Positions 55,331 through 64,000 of a stretch of DNA of 64,000 nucleotides are shown here, piece by piece. Numbering within the stretch: position 1 is the first letter of the stretch; each line of letters starts with the position of its first letter. The stretch is from Adiantum capillus-veneris (Eukaryota; Streptophyta; Polypodiopsida; Polypodiales; Pteridaceae). Under the pieces are notes generated by a model. The model ran no database searches. It was not told the origin of the DNA and was given only the letters and a program-made list of their open reading frames with translations. The stretch covers positions 12,611,001-12,675,000 of the forward strand of contig CM043967.1 in NCBI GenBank assembly GCA_014529385.2, in the 5' to 3' direction. The position numbers and the translations under genes were made by a program.

Positions 55331-55734
55331 AGCAGAAGCTAACTCGAGCCCTACACTCTTGAGGATTGTAATCCATCAGAGTTCCAAGTCGGTACATGAA
55401 GCTCTCCATGATACTCAAGAAAGAAGAATCCACTGACTCCATCAAAAGCGTAAGCAAAAGACTTCACTAGTTGGAGATGTGGACTTTTTATTGAGGTGTA
55501 CAAGATGGCTAAACCATTTGACAATCTTATGTACACGGCGCATCTTCTCGGCGCCTGCCATAGGGGACTTGTCTCACATTTGTGGTGTATGCATCTTTGT
55601 GCATGATATGTTGAATCTTTCCAGCTATTTATGTGGCCATACAGATAGGTAATACTTTGGCTGGTTTTATTTCTGTCTATGCCTCTATTCATCCACGGAA
55701 ACGAGCTACTTTTTAGACAGAGTTGACACAAGTT
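55331..55734. pseudogene. LINE endonuclease fragment with inverted part
   Basis: On the minus strand at 55351-55400, PTWNSDGLQSSRV matches LINE 1's WNANGLQTSR start. On the plus strand at about 55640-55715, AGFISVYASIHPRKRATF matches LINE 1's GFMSVYAPTTPRERATF. The two parts face opposite ways, so the copy is internally inverted. Confidence 0.6.
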
Positions 55735-57518
55735 TGTGACATGGTATGCCTAACTTAAAAGTTTGGCCGAGAGGACCAAGGGGTTAGAGTTAAAAACTCT
55801 AACCTAAACCAACTTGAAGAATTTATGGACACCAGCCCTGGGGTCTAAACCCTAAAAGACAAAAGCGTAAAGGCTACCTACAGAGTTCTATTTTTTGCGT
55901 TGACTGCCATGTGGCATTGCTGTATGAATTTCGGTGTTTTACGCTGGTTGAAGTGCTGTCAGATTTTTGCATGGTTTTAGAGAGTAGAGCTTTACGCGCT
56001 CTACTTTTGGTCATCCATGTATTGTTATAAGGATTCTCTGGGCCACTCTTTCGGAGAGCATTTGGACGCAGTGTCTCGAAGAATTGGACCCTCGAGGAGT
56101 TGTGATTAGCAATCAATAAAGAAATATTGGAAGGGGCGCTGACTGTGGTGTGTCCACTTTCCTCTTCTCTCTATTCAGGTTGAGTCCAGCTATTTGCAGT
56201 ATTTGTTTATGTGTTGCTATTGATTTCTCGCTTGGAGTGTCCAAGCCTGTTGCTAAATGGACTATTTTCTTATTCTTTTGAGTAATTTCTTTTTATTGAA
56301 ATTAGAATATTTAAATGTGTGCACTTGAACCGTAAGGTCAGGAACTGTAGACCTATGGGAATTATCAAAAGCCATAAAAGAGGGACAGCCTTGATGTGTC
56401 ATATGATGGGTACATTAAGTAGAAGAGACCGGGAAACGAATATTCTTGATGCGTCATGTGATGGGTGACGAAAGCATCGGAAAGGGAATATTCCGTTGGT
56501 CTGGGAGGAAACCCGAACCTGGAAAAAGGAATACTCGTAAAGACGCAAGCACAAGAATAAAGATGGGTTCGAAGAAGCTTTTGCTAAAAAGTGGAATACT
56601 ATTTTCGGGGAAAAGCAGATGCTTTCCTGCGAGGAATTTGTGTTTGCATTGCATCCGTGCCTCAGGATTGCATGTGGGGACGCGTTGACTGTGATTGCAT
56701 AACATCAATTTTCAGCTCACTCAGTTTTATTGAGTTTTGTCCATGTTCATACTTTTTTTTAAAAAAGTGACCGGCCGTCCACTTAAAATAAACTAAACTC
56801 CAATTAAAAAAAACCAGTGCTGAAGCTGTAAGGCTGAGAATAACGTCATGCAATCCCTTTATCCGCTCGCCAAATTCAGCCGCAAGGCTCCCTATGACTT
56901 GCGCTACTTGGTTGCCCTATTCCCGCCAGCTCCGCACTGGCTATTCTTGACGGGTGCGGGAGCCTATAAAAGCAACCTGCTCTCTCTCAGTTGGTAGATG
57001 TGCGAGTGCTAGTAGCAAGAGTCTACCCGGCGGAGAATCTGCTAGTGAACGAGCGAAGTCAGTACATAGGAGTTCTCTTTCTCGTACCCGGAGCGACAAG
57101 TATGAATAGTGAATTCGCCATACGAGTCGTTGTTTCGTGTTTGTGTGTTTCTAGGGACTCCATCATGGAGGAGCACAAAGGCCTTGGCCTATGCTCAGGG
57201 ATTCCGGGAAGAGTCCATAGAGCTTCACGCTCGGGAATAGACGGAAATCGAATTGAGAGCTCGTCTCTTGGAAATTTCCCGCAAGGGAAGAAATTGACCA
57301 TCGAGTTTGAAGAAATAGAACGGAGGGGACACTCCGGTTCTTGTGCTTGTAAAAAAGATTCTCCCTAATAAAGATTCTCTTCGAGGGGGGGGACCAGCCT
57401 ATCTTCTGGTCCCAAATACTGCGTCGATCTTCTCCCTCAACTCTTTTTAGTTGAAAGTTTATTTATTTTCAGCTTGTTGATTAATCTTGTGCGCTCCCGT
57501 TTGTGACAAAGCCTGTAT
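55735..57518 (+). repeat. LTR (family X-like) interrupted by a solo LTR
   Basis: Left part 55735-56247 has ggccgagaggaccaagg and aataaagaaatattgg and ends tcgcttggagtgtccaagcc. After the nested solo LTR the LTR end tgta resumes, followed by tggtatc. Its exact left end is uncertain. Confidence 0.7.
56248..57508 (+). repeat. Solo LTR (family Z) with intact 5-bp target duplication
   Basis: Begins tgttgctaaatggactatt and ends cccgtttgtgaca. aagcc is duplicated at 56243-56247 and 57509-57513. Contains the conserved hairpin at 57389-57413. No internal domain, consistent with LTR-LTR recombination. Confidence 0.92.
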
Positions 57519-57528
57519 CGATGGTATC

Positions 57529-57967
57529 TGTCACAAGATGGGCACCACGTGCTAATAGAAAAGAACAGACTGTACAGACTTTTAGCACTTCAATAACAAC
57601 TGAACTGAAAGAGAGAGATGACACACGACATGGAGTGGCGGGATTCCACCCCAGAGAGTATTGGCCCCAAACCTTGGTGCCCCTTTTGGTATTTCTTTAT
57701 ATTGCATCAACGCAGTACAAGCCGGTACTCGAGACTTTACTCCTTCTCCAGGAAGCATGCCAGAGAATGAGCCCTTAGCACATATTTAAAGACCCTTGGC
57801 ACATGCAAAGCAGTTTACATGAAAAGTCTTTAAGCTCAAAAGCTTCTTGTCCCAAAAGCAATGCCAAAAAGCTGCCAGCGTAATTTATGGAAATCCGTAC
57901 AGCTTGCCACTTCATCAGCCAGCGTAATTTTTAAAAATTTGCCACGTCATCAGCAGCTACGCAATTT

Positions 57968-58017
<50 letters not shown>

Positions 58018-58184
58018 TTGCTTTATTTCCTTTATGTCACTTGGGGCTCCATCGGACGGGGTCCCCATAAGTTGGTAGGACTTCTTCTTGTGTTACTTGT
58101 TCTTCTTAGGGTTTAGGCCCCTCGACCGACATCTGCAAGTTGGCTCCCTTCTTCAAGGCTTTGACACGTTAGCAGTTTGTGACA
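57529..58184 (-). repeat. TE5 3' LTR (family Y)
   Basis: Plus-strand reading starts tgtcacaagatgggcacc and ends cagcagtttgtgaca. Contains (GT)n at 57973-58017 not present at that length in the 5' copy. Confidence 0.92.
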
Positions 58185-58201
58185 TCTCCCCTTCTTGAAA
58201 G
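58185..58201 (-). other. TE5 polypurine tract
   Basis: Minus strand ctttcaagaaggggaga, identical to TE3's tract. Confidence 0.85.
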
Positions 58202-59114
58202 AGAGTAATCGTCCGTGATTACAGCATATCTGCAAAACAACTCAAGTCAGCTCAAAAATTTCCGAGGGTCATTCTGAGGGACATTCCGAGGGACAATCAA
58301 TTTGCTCTTTTTGTTAAGGAGTTAGCTTCTCCTTTCGGCTCTTTTGATCGAGGAGTTAGCTTCTCCTTTCATCTAGATCAGAACTCTTGATATTCCGACG
58401 TAGTAAAAATTACCCGTCATAGCCAGTACTGATCTTCCATGGTTGTCTTGATGCACTAAAATCACATACCCAGACAATCTCATCCAATTAGGAATATTTA
58501 GTAGTTGGCACATCACAATGCAACACAAATGCTCATATATGCATGTTACAAGACATAGAAACATAAAGCCGCCGATGAACACCCCCCCCCCCCGCAAATA
58601 ACCATGCCATGAGCTGTTCAACGACTCCCTCATCACTCCTCCTGCAAATAACCTAAAAAGGTCCGGGCCATGAGATATAGAGGCCTTTTACAACCAAACG
58701 CCCCCCAGACCGCAGCCTGCGTCATTTGGAGGTGCTGAGAGTAACCACTATTCAGACTTCGTAATACTCCCCTCGTAAATAGAGGTCCGGGCCATGAGTA
58801 ACAACAACAATACTCCCCCCGTAAATAACCACAAGGGTCCGGGTCATCACTTTTCAATCATTCAACACTCCCCCCGCACATAACCACAGGGGTACGGGCC
58901 ATGAGTATGAACAAGCATTCTCAAACATCATTTCTCACCCTCCACCCGGGAGTAAAATCACGAATCATCGAAACCATTATTAAAACCAGAGTCAAACATT
59001 TCAAATCGGCACCAACACAGATTCAAAACAAATACCATCCATTTCAAACAAATTTCAAACCATACTTTCTCAAACAAAGTTTAAAAGTATCTAACTATAA
59101 AACAACTAGAGAGT
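58202..59114 (-). other. TE5 3' untranslated region
   Basis: No coding domain. Repeated segments with gtccgggccatgag and cccccgtaaataac (58570-58900) and two copies of the gttagcttctcctttc unit (about 58320-58375), parallel to TE3's 3' part. Confidence 0.7.
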
Positions 59115-59474
59115 TCATTCATAGCTTTGTTCAAACAACCGAACTTTGAGGACGACTGGCTTGCCCTTCTGCATCACAGTGATGGCTCGGTTCCGAACCT
59201 GGAGAGTTGCATCATTCTTGTCATGCCAAGGCATCCCTAATAGAACGTCACAATTGCCCAACTTCATAATGTGGAAATCGGCTTTTCCATGATAATCTTG
59301 GATAGTCACTGGAAGAGCACCAATGAGTGGTACCACTTTCTGAGTTTGCCCTGTGGCTAGCTCAACTTCAATTTCTCCACCCTCTGCATCATAATCAAAG
59401 TTCATCTGCTTCAAAAATAATGGATGGATGAAGTTCTCTGTAGCTCCTGGGTCAAAGAAAATTAGGGCTTTCAA
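59115..59474 (-). CDS. TE5 aspartic protease-like domain
   Basis: 120-codon open frame from MKALIFFDPGATENFIHPLF through TGQTQKVVPLIGALPVTIQD and NCDVLLGMPWHDKN to a stop. DPGA stands in the place of D-S/T-G-A, as in TE6 (DPGS). GMPW matches the second conserved protease region. Nothing follows in frame, so there is no fused RT. Confidence 0.82.
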   Translation of the reverse strand: MKALIFFDPGATENFIHPLFLKQMNFDYDAEGGEIEVELATGQTQKVVPLIGALPVTIQDYHGKADFHIMKLGNCDVLLGMPWHDKNDATLQVRNRAITVMQKGKPVVLKVRLFEQSYE

Positions 59475-59545
59475 ACCGTTGACTTTGCCATATGCTCGAC
59501 ACTATTCATTTGTACTTTCAAGGTGTATGCCATAGATATCAGGTA

Positions 59546-60577
59546 CTAATCCAATGTCTGGTTAGCTCGTTTGGTTGGAGATGGTGCTGGATTTCTGTTG
59601 ATCGTCGATGCGGGAGTCAGCTCCGCAAGTCTGCCAGTGCGTTGGGGACAACCAAAATAGTTATGTCTTGTTTGAAAGCATCCAAAACATCGGCCTTCTT
59701 GTAGTAAGGTGTCTCGTTGTTGAGGTGTCAAACGAGGCCTTGGTGGTTGACTTTCTCGAGACTCTCGAGAATTTGTTCTTTGTTGGCGAGAGTTGTCATT
59801 AGTGGCCGAAGATTCTTTTGTGGTAAACTCTAGCTTTCTCTTCATCAGTTTTGTCGCCGATTGCGGCATGGTCCATAAGTTCTTGCATGGTGGAGACTCG
59901 CTTGGATAGACAATATTCTTGCAATGGTGATAATAGTCCAATGGTGTATCACTCGCATTGGGCCTCCAAGGGAACAAATCTAAAGAAGGACACCGGAAGG
60001 TACACGTCGAGGAACCTTTGGTTATATTCGTCCATGGTTTCGATGGCACTGCCAAAATCCGGACTTCAAACATCGAAGTCAACTACGTGCAAAAACTGTC
60101 TTGAAAGCTTGCCCGAGGTCCTTGGAGCATGTGGTTGTGTCGCAATTGAACTCCACCATTGCATAGCATTATCTTTAAGAAATCCTGCTGCTCGAGAAAT
60201 CTTGGATTCTTCTGTATAGTTTCCTAAAGCATAGATGTTGTCGAAATGCTGTAGAAATTGCAATGCTTTCTTGCGATCTTTCACCCCGAAAAAAGTGAAA
60301 AATTTGACTGGCGTGCGGCCATCTTTGAAATCTTGGGTTGGTTAGGCGCATATCCCAAGTATGGATAATAAGGGTATCCATATGGGCTCCAACCATTGTA
60401 GCCTGGTGGCAAAGGCGGTTGCACTGGATCAAGGTCAGATGGTTGCACCATATTCCTGAAGACTCCCTCGATCGAAAAAGACGGTTGAGAAGTTTGCCGA
60501 TTGGAAGCTCTCATAATTTGTGATGCCGGAGGAGGAGGTACCACCTGGGGCATCAGAGGGGGTAACATGTAGTTCAA
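59546..60577 (-). pseudogene. TE5 gag (frameshifted), with zinc knuckle
   Basis: N-terminus MNYMLPPLMPQVVPPPPASQ and a Pro/Tyr-rich segment (YNGWSPYGYPYYPYLGYAP), then, after a shift near 60290, the capsid part (KDRKKALQFLQHFDNIYALG, AAGFLKDNAMQWWSSIATQP). After another shift near 60080 the C-terminal part carries CFGCFQTRHNYFGC (CX2CX4HX4C knuckle). The capsid and knuckle establish gag; the two frame changes suggest decay. Confidence 0.82.
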
Positions 60578-60781
60578 AATTGTTGAAAACTTTGTAGCAT
60601 CGGAAGATTCTGCTAAGGATGCCGCGAAAGAATGTCGTGGAGTTCGTTGAGCAGAAACTGTAAATATTTTGTTGAATCCATGTCTTGGGTTCTTTATGGC
60701 TTATGCCCTGTGAGAGAGCGATGAAGACGGGAGCGCGCCCGATGCGCGATGAAGTAAGGGTGGGAGTGGCTAATAAGTCGG

Positions 60782-60925
60782 GCGTCGATCTGTGTGCTCT
60801 TTTGTAGGACCGGTATGCTTTCAGAAAAGCACACGCCTGATGCTCTGATACCGGAGTCGGTTTGTCTGCTCTTTTGTAGGACCGGTATGCTTTCAGAAAA
60901 GCACACGCCTGATGCTCTGATACCA
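60782..60925 (-). repeat. 72-bp tandem duplication including the primer site of TE5
   Basis: gctcttttgtaggaccggta at 60796 and 60868 (offset 72). Each unit ends in gctctgatacc, so there are two primer-site copies (60842-60853 with the last base changed, and 60914-60925). Confidence 0.9.
60914..60925 (-). other. TE5 primer-binding site
   Basis: Minus strand tggtatcagagc, one base from the 5' LTR. Confidence 0.92.
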
Positions 60926-60926
60926 C

Positions 60927-61555
60927 TGTCACAAGACGAGCACCACGTGCCAATAGAAAAGAACAGATCGAACTGACCTTTAGCACTTCAATAACAACTG
61001 AACTGAAAGAGAGAGACGACACGCGACACGGAGTGGCGGAATTCCACCCTAGAGAGTATTGGCACCTAACCTTGGCGCCCCTTTCAGTATTTGTTTATAT
61101 GGCATCAACACAGTACAAGCCGATACTTGAGACTCTGCACCTTCTCCAGGAAGCATGCAAGAGAATGAGCCCTTAGCACATTTTGAAGGCCCTTGGCCTA
61201 TGAAAGCAGTTCACATGAAAAGCCTTTAAACTCAAAAGCTTCTGGTCCCAAAAGCAATGCCAAAAAGCTGCCAGTGTAATTTACGAAAATCCATACAGCC
61301 TGCCACGTCATCACCCAACGCAATTTTTGGAAATCTACCACGTCATGAGCAGCTACGCAATTTCTTTTGTGTGTGTGTGCGCCCACGCGTGCTTTATTTC
61401 CTTTATGTCACTTAGGGCTCCATCGGACGGGGTCCCCATAAGTTGGTAGGACTTCTTCTTCTGTTACTTGTTCTTCCTAGGGTTTAGGCCCCTCGGCCGA
61501 CATCTGCAAGTTGGCTCCATTCTTCAAGGCTTTGACACGCCAGCAGTTTGTGACA
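60927..61555 (-). repeat. TE5 5' LTR (family Y)
   Basis: 629 bp, same ends as the 3' LTR (tgtcacaagacgagcacc to cagcagtttgtgaca). Confidence 0.92.
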
Positions 61556-61762
61556 GTATTAGAGCTCAGACAATTCTTCTTCTATAGAGAATCCGATCTT
61601 TTATGTAGTACACATGGGTTCTAGAGGTGAAGTGATAGAGAGGACACCCTTCTAACTACCCGTCTGTGATGAGACGAAGAAAACCCTAATCCCAAACGGG
61701 AAATCAGTGGAAATTCCAACGGACCGTGTTGGCAAGAGCATCTAGAGCAGTGTGGGTGATGG
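61556..61762 (+). other. Internal start of the family X element split by TE5
   Basis: gtattagagctcagacaatt continues the primer site tggtatc at 57522-57528. Followed by leader sequence (gggttctagaggtgaagtga) up to the next solo LTR. No gag frame is visible. Confidence 0.65.
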
Positions 61763-62439
61763 TGTCACAAGATGGGCACCACGTGTCAATAGAAAAGAAC
61801 AGACTGAACAAACTTTTAGCACTTCAATAACAACTAATTGAGAGAGAGAGAGAGAGACGACACGCGACACGGAGTGACAGAATTCCACCCTAGAGAGTAT
61901 TGGCCCCAAATCTTGGCGCCCCTTTCGGTGTTTCTTTATATTGCATCAACACAGTACAAGCCGGTACTCCAGATTCTGCACCTTCTCAGGAAGCATGCCA
62001 GAGAATGAGCCCATGGCCTCATATTTAAAGGCCCTAGGTCCCAAAAGCAATTTACATGAAAAGCCTTCAAACTCAAAAGCTTCTAGTCGAAAAGCAATAC
62101 CAAAAAGCTGCCAACGTAATTCATGGAATTCCGTACAACTGCCACGCCAGTAGTCAACGCAAAACACGGAAATCCGTACAATGCCCCGTCATCATGTCAA
62201 CGGAAAATCCGGAGCGTCCGTACAATTGCCACGTCATCAGTCCACGCGTAATTCTTGTTGTGTATGTGTGGATCCTGCTTTTTAATTCCTTTGTCACTTG
62301 TGCCCCATCGGACCGGGTCCGCATAAGTTGGTAGGACTTCTTCTTCTGTTACTTGTTCTTCTTAGGGTTTAGGCCCCTCGGCCGTGATTGATAGTGAGCT
62401 CTGCTCTTCAGTGTCTGGACACGTCAGCAGTTTGTGACA
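61763..62439 (-). repeat. Solo LTR (family Y) with perfect target duplication
   Basis: Starts tgtcacaagatgggcacc and ends cagcagtttgtgaca; gatgg is on both sides (61758-61762 and 62440-62444). Confidence 0.92.
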
Positions 62440-62481
62440 GATGGCAGGAACGCGTAGCTAGTTGGGAGAGAGAGGAGGCTT

Positions 62482-63169
62482 TGTCACAAATTGCTAACTT
62501 GTCAATCAATGAACACCAAGAGGGTTAGGACTCCCTGGTCCTAACCTTGGCCAATGTGCAGATCGGTGCCGAATCCCTAGTAGAAGAAGGAGAAGAAGAA
62601 GTGTTACCAACTTATTGAAGCCGGCTGAGTGGCACAAAAATTTATTGGGTTAGGATTTTTAATCCTAACCCCTAACAATTTACAGTACCCTATCGGATGG
62701 GGCCTCAATAAAATAAAGCACAGACACAATTAAATTTGTCTTAGGTATGTCACAAAGTGATGAAGTGGCAACATTGCCTGGAGACACACACACATACACA
62801 CACACACACACAAAGCAGATGATGTGGCATGACAATACGACATGCTGTCGTGGCATAAAGTACGGACAGACTGTACGGCATACTGACGTGGCAGCATGTA
62901 CGGATTTCCTCAAATTGTGCTCTTGGCTTTGGGAAACCAATTGCTTTTGGGACTTCTTGATTTTGAGTTTAGAAGGTTTTGGGTCTCTGTTTTTGGGGCA
63001 TCCCTAGTAAGAATAAATAAGCCTAAGGGGTGGTCCCCTCCCATAAAGAGAATATCTTTAATACTAAGGGAGATTCTTTTCAAGCACAGGATTGTGGCAT
63101 CGCCTGTCCTCTATTCTTCTTTGTTTTGTTCTTACTACTGATTGAGAGAGTGTTTCCACTCTCCTTGTG
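62482..63169 (+). repeat. LTR-like fragment(s)
   Basis: tgtcacaaattgctaacttg (62482) resembles family Y starts. A second tgtcacaaagtgatgaagtgg starts at about 62753. (CA)n is at 62788-62811. The right part has aagaataaataagcctaagg. Boundaries and family are not resolved. Confidence 0.5.
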
Positions 63170-63911
63170 TTGCTAAATTGGCTTTATTTGATAGAAAAAT
63201 AATTGTAAATGAATTATTGGATTTATAAGTGAGAGGGTTTTCTCGCTTGGAACTCCAAGAAAAATGATGTCAAATGAATTATTGGCATTTTAAGTGAGGG
63301 TTTTTCTTACTGGAGACACTAGGTACATATATTTCTAGTGTGTCATTCAGAGTAATGATGGGAGCACTGTGAACAAGAATATTTGTAAGGCCACTAGGAA
63401 CGGGTACTTCTGATGCGTCACATTGAATGGGTGACATGGAGCATCGGGAAGAAGTATTCGACCATCCGCGAACAGACGTCTCTGATGCATCATAGAATGG
63501 ATGACATAGAGCATCGCGAAGGAGATTGTACCGTGAGTTTAGTAGGAAAGGATTGGTGCGTCGGAAAGGGAATATTCATAGTCAGGAGGAAATTCCGATT
63601 TTGGTTAGAATTGTGCACAAGGAAGAGCAAGCACTTGGATGAAGATGGGTTCAAAGAAACTTTGAGGAAATACAATTGCTTTCTGAGAAAGCAGGTTGCT
63701 TTTCAGGAAAGCAGATGCTTTCCCGCGAGGTAGTCTATGTCTGCATTGCATTTGTGCATGTGGTTGCATCCACGGACGCCTTGGAAGTGCTGTGTAAGCA
63801 TTGTTTTTAACTTATAAGGTTTTATTGAGTTTTTGGGCAAATTCAGACCATTTTTAAAATATGCCGGTCGCCCACTTAATAAGTAGGCAGCCACCTTAAA
63901 AACCAGCCAGT

Positions 63912-63964
<53 letters not shown>

Positions 63965-64000
63965 AGCAGAAGAGCAAACACCCCCCCCCCCCCCCCCGAG
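63170..64000 (+). repeat. Family Z LTR, truncated by the window edge
   Basis: Starts tgttgctaaattggctttat and follows TE2's LTR (4469 onward), including the gatgcgtcacattgaatggg block. A (TC)n run (63914-63960) and a C-run (63981-63997) occur before the edge. Confidence 0.85.

Larger units (their letters stand above)
57529..61555 (-). mobile_element. TE5: gag-protease-only LTR element (family Y), minus strand
   Basis: LTRs at 57529-58184 (3') and 60927-61555 (5'), primer site 60914-60925, polypurine tract next to 58185. Flanks gtatc (57524-57528) and gtatt (61556-61560) match at 4 of 5. The 2.7-kb interior encodes gag and an aspartic protease and lacks RT, RNase H and integrase. It sits between the two halves of another element's primer site (tggtatc/agagctcagac). 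Confidence 0.9.

Overview
This window is nuclear DNA from a land plant with a large, repeat-rich genome. The evidence is one spliced gene of the plant XRN 5'-3' exoribonuclease family, embedded in chromodomain Ty3/gypsy LTR retrotransposons, non-autonomous LTR elements, L1-type LINEs and a Ty1/copia scrap. Very large TE-filled introns around tiny conserved exons fit a fern, lycophyte or gymnosperm better than a compact angiosperm. That placement is inference; no species is identified. No tRNA or rRNA gene, CRISPR array or bacterial or organellar segment was recognised.

Host gene: twelve consecutive XRN exons on the + strand, 22881-54235, all in frame with no stop codon. Six (22881-24156) and six (52670-54235) are separated by a 28,513-bp intron. 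The 5' end (N-terminal exons) and the 3' end (after the ...CSWQW motif) were not found. The flanking introns therefore probably run to or past the window edges: at least 22.9 kb upstream and 9.8 kb downstream.

Left region (1-22456): a 12.8-kb minus-strand chromovirus-like element TE1 (772-13598, TSD GATAC). Its reverse-transcriptase region is split by a plus-strand, pol-less element TE2 (4469-10577, TSD CAAGA). Then come a non-coding LTR element TE3 (14094-16920) inside an older minus-strand gag remnant, a deleted plus-strand gag element ending in a long LTR with GTC-rich minisatellites (18230-21838), and an LTR fragment.

Giant intron (24157-52669): LTR, protease and gag remnants (24456-26511). 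Next is a plus-strand LINE with a poly(A) tail (about 27310-39536), whose endonuclease region is interrupted by a near-complete chromovirus TE6 (27808-35197, minus). It is followed by a cluster of minus-strand L1-like LINEs that end in (TC)n instead of poly(A) (LINE A 41009-46045, LINE B 46603-51460, and short 3' fragments). LINE B carries an embedded copia RNase H fragment.

Right region (54236-64000): a rearranged LINE endonuclease fragment, an LTR (family X) containing a solo LTR (56248-57508, TSD AAGCC), a gag-protease-only element TE5 (57529-61555, minus) inserted into the primer-binding site of the X element, a solo LTR (61763-62439, TSD GATGG), and two more LTR pieces up to the window edge.

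Naming used below: LTR family X = TE1 and relatives (TGTCACAAAG...TGTTACA). Y = TE3/TE5 (TGTCACAAATTGCTG...CTTGTGACA). Z = TE2/TE6 (TGTTGCTAA...CCCGTTTTGTGACA). The most interesting points are the 28.5-kb intron, the in-frame ORF1-stop-ORF2 layout of the (TC)n-tailed LINEs, a conserved hairpin in the Z LTRs, primer-site duplications, and LINE decay almost purely by nonsense codons.
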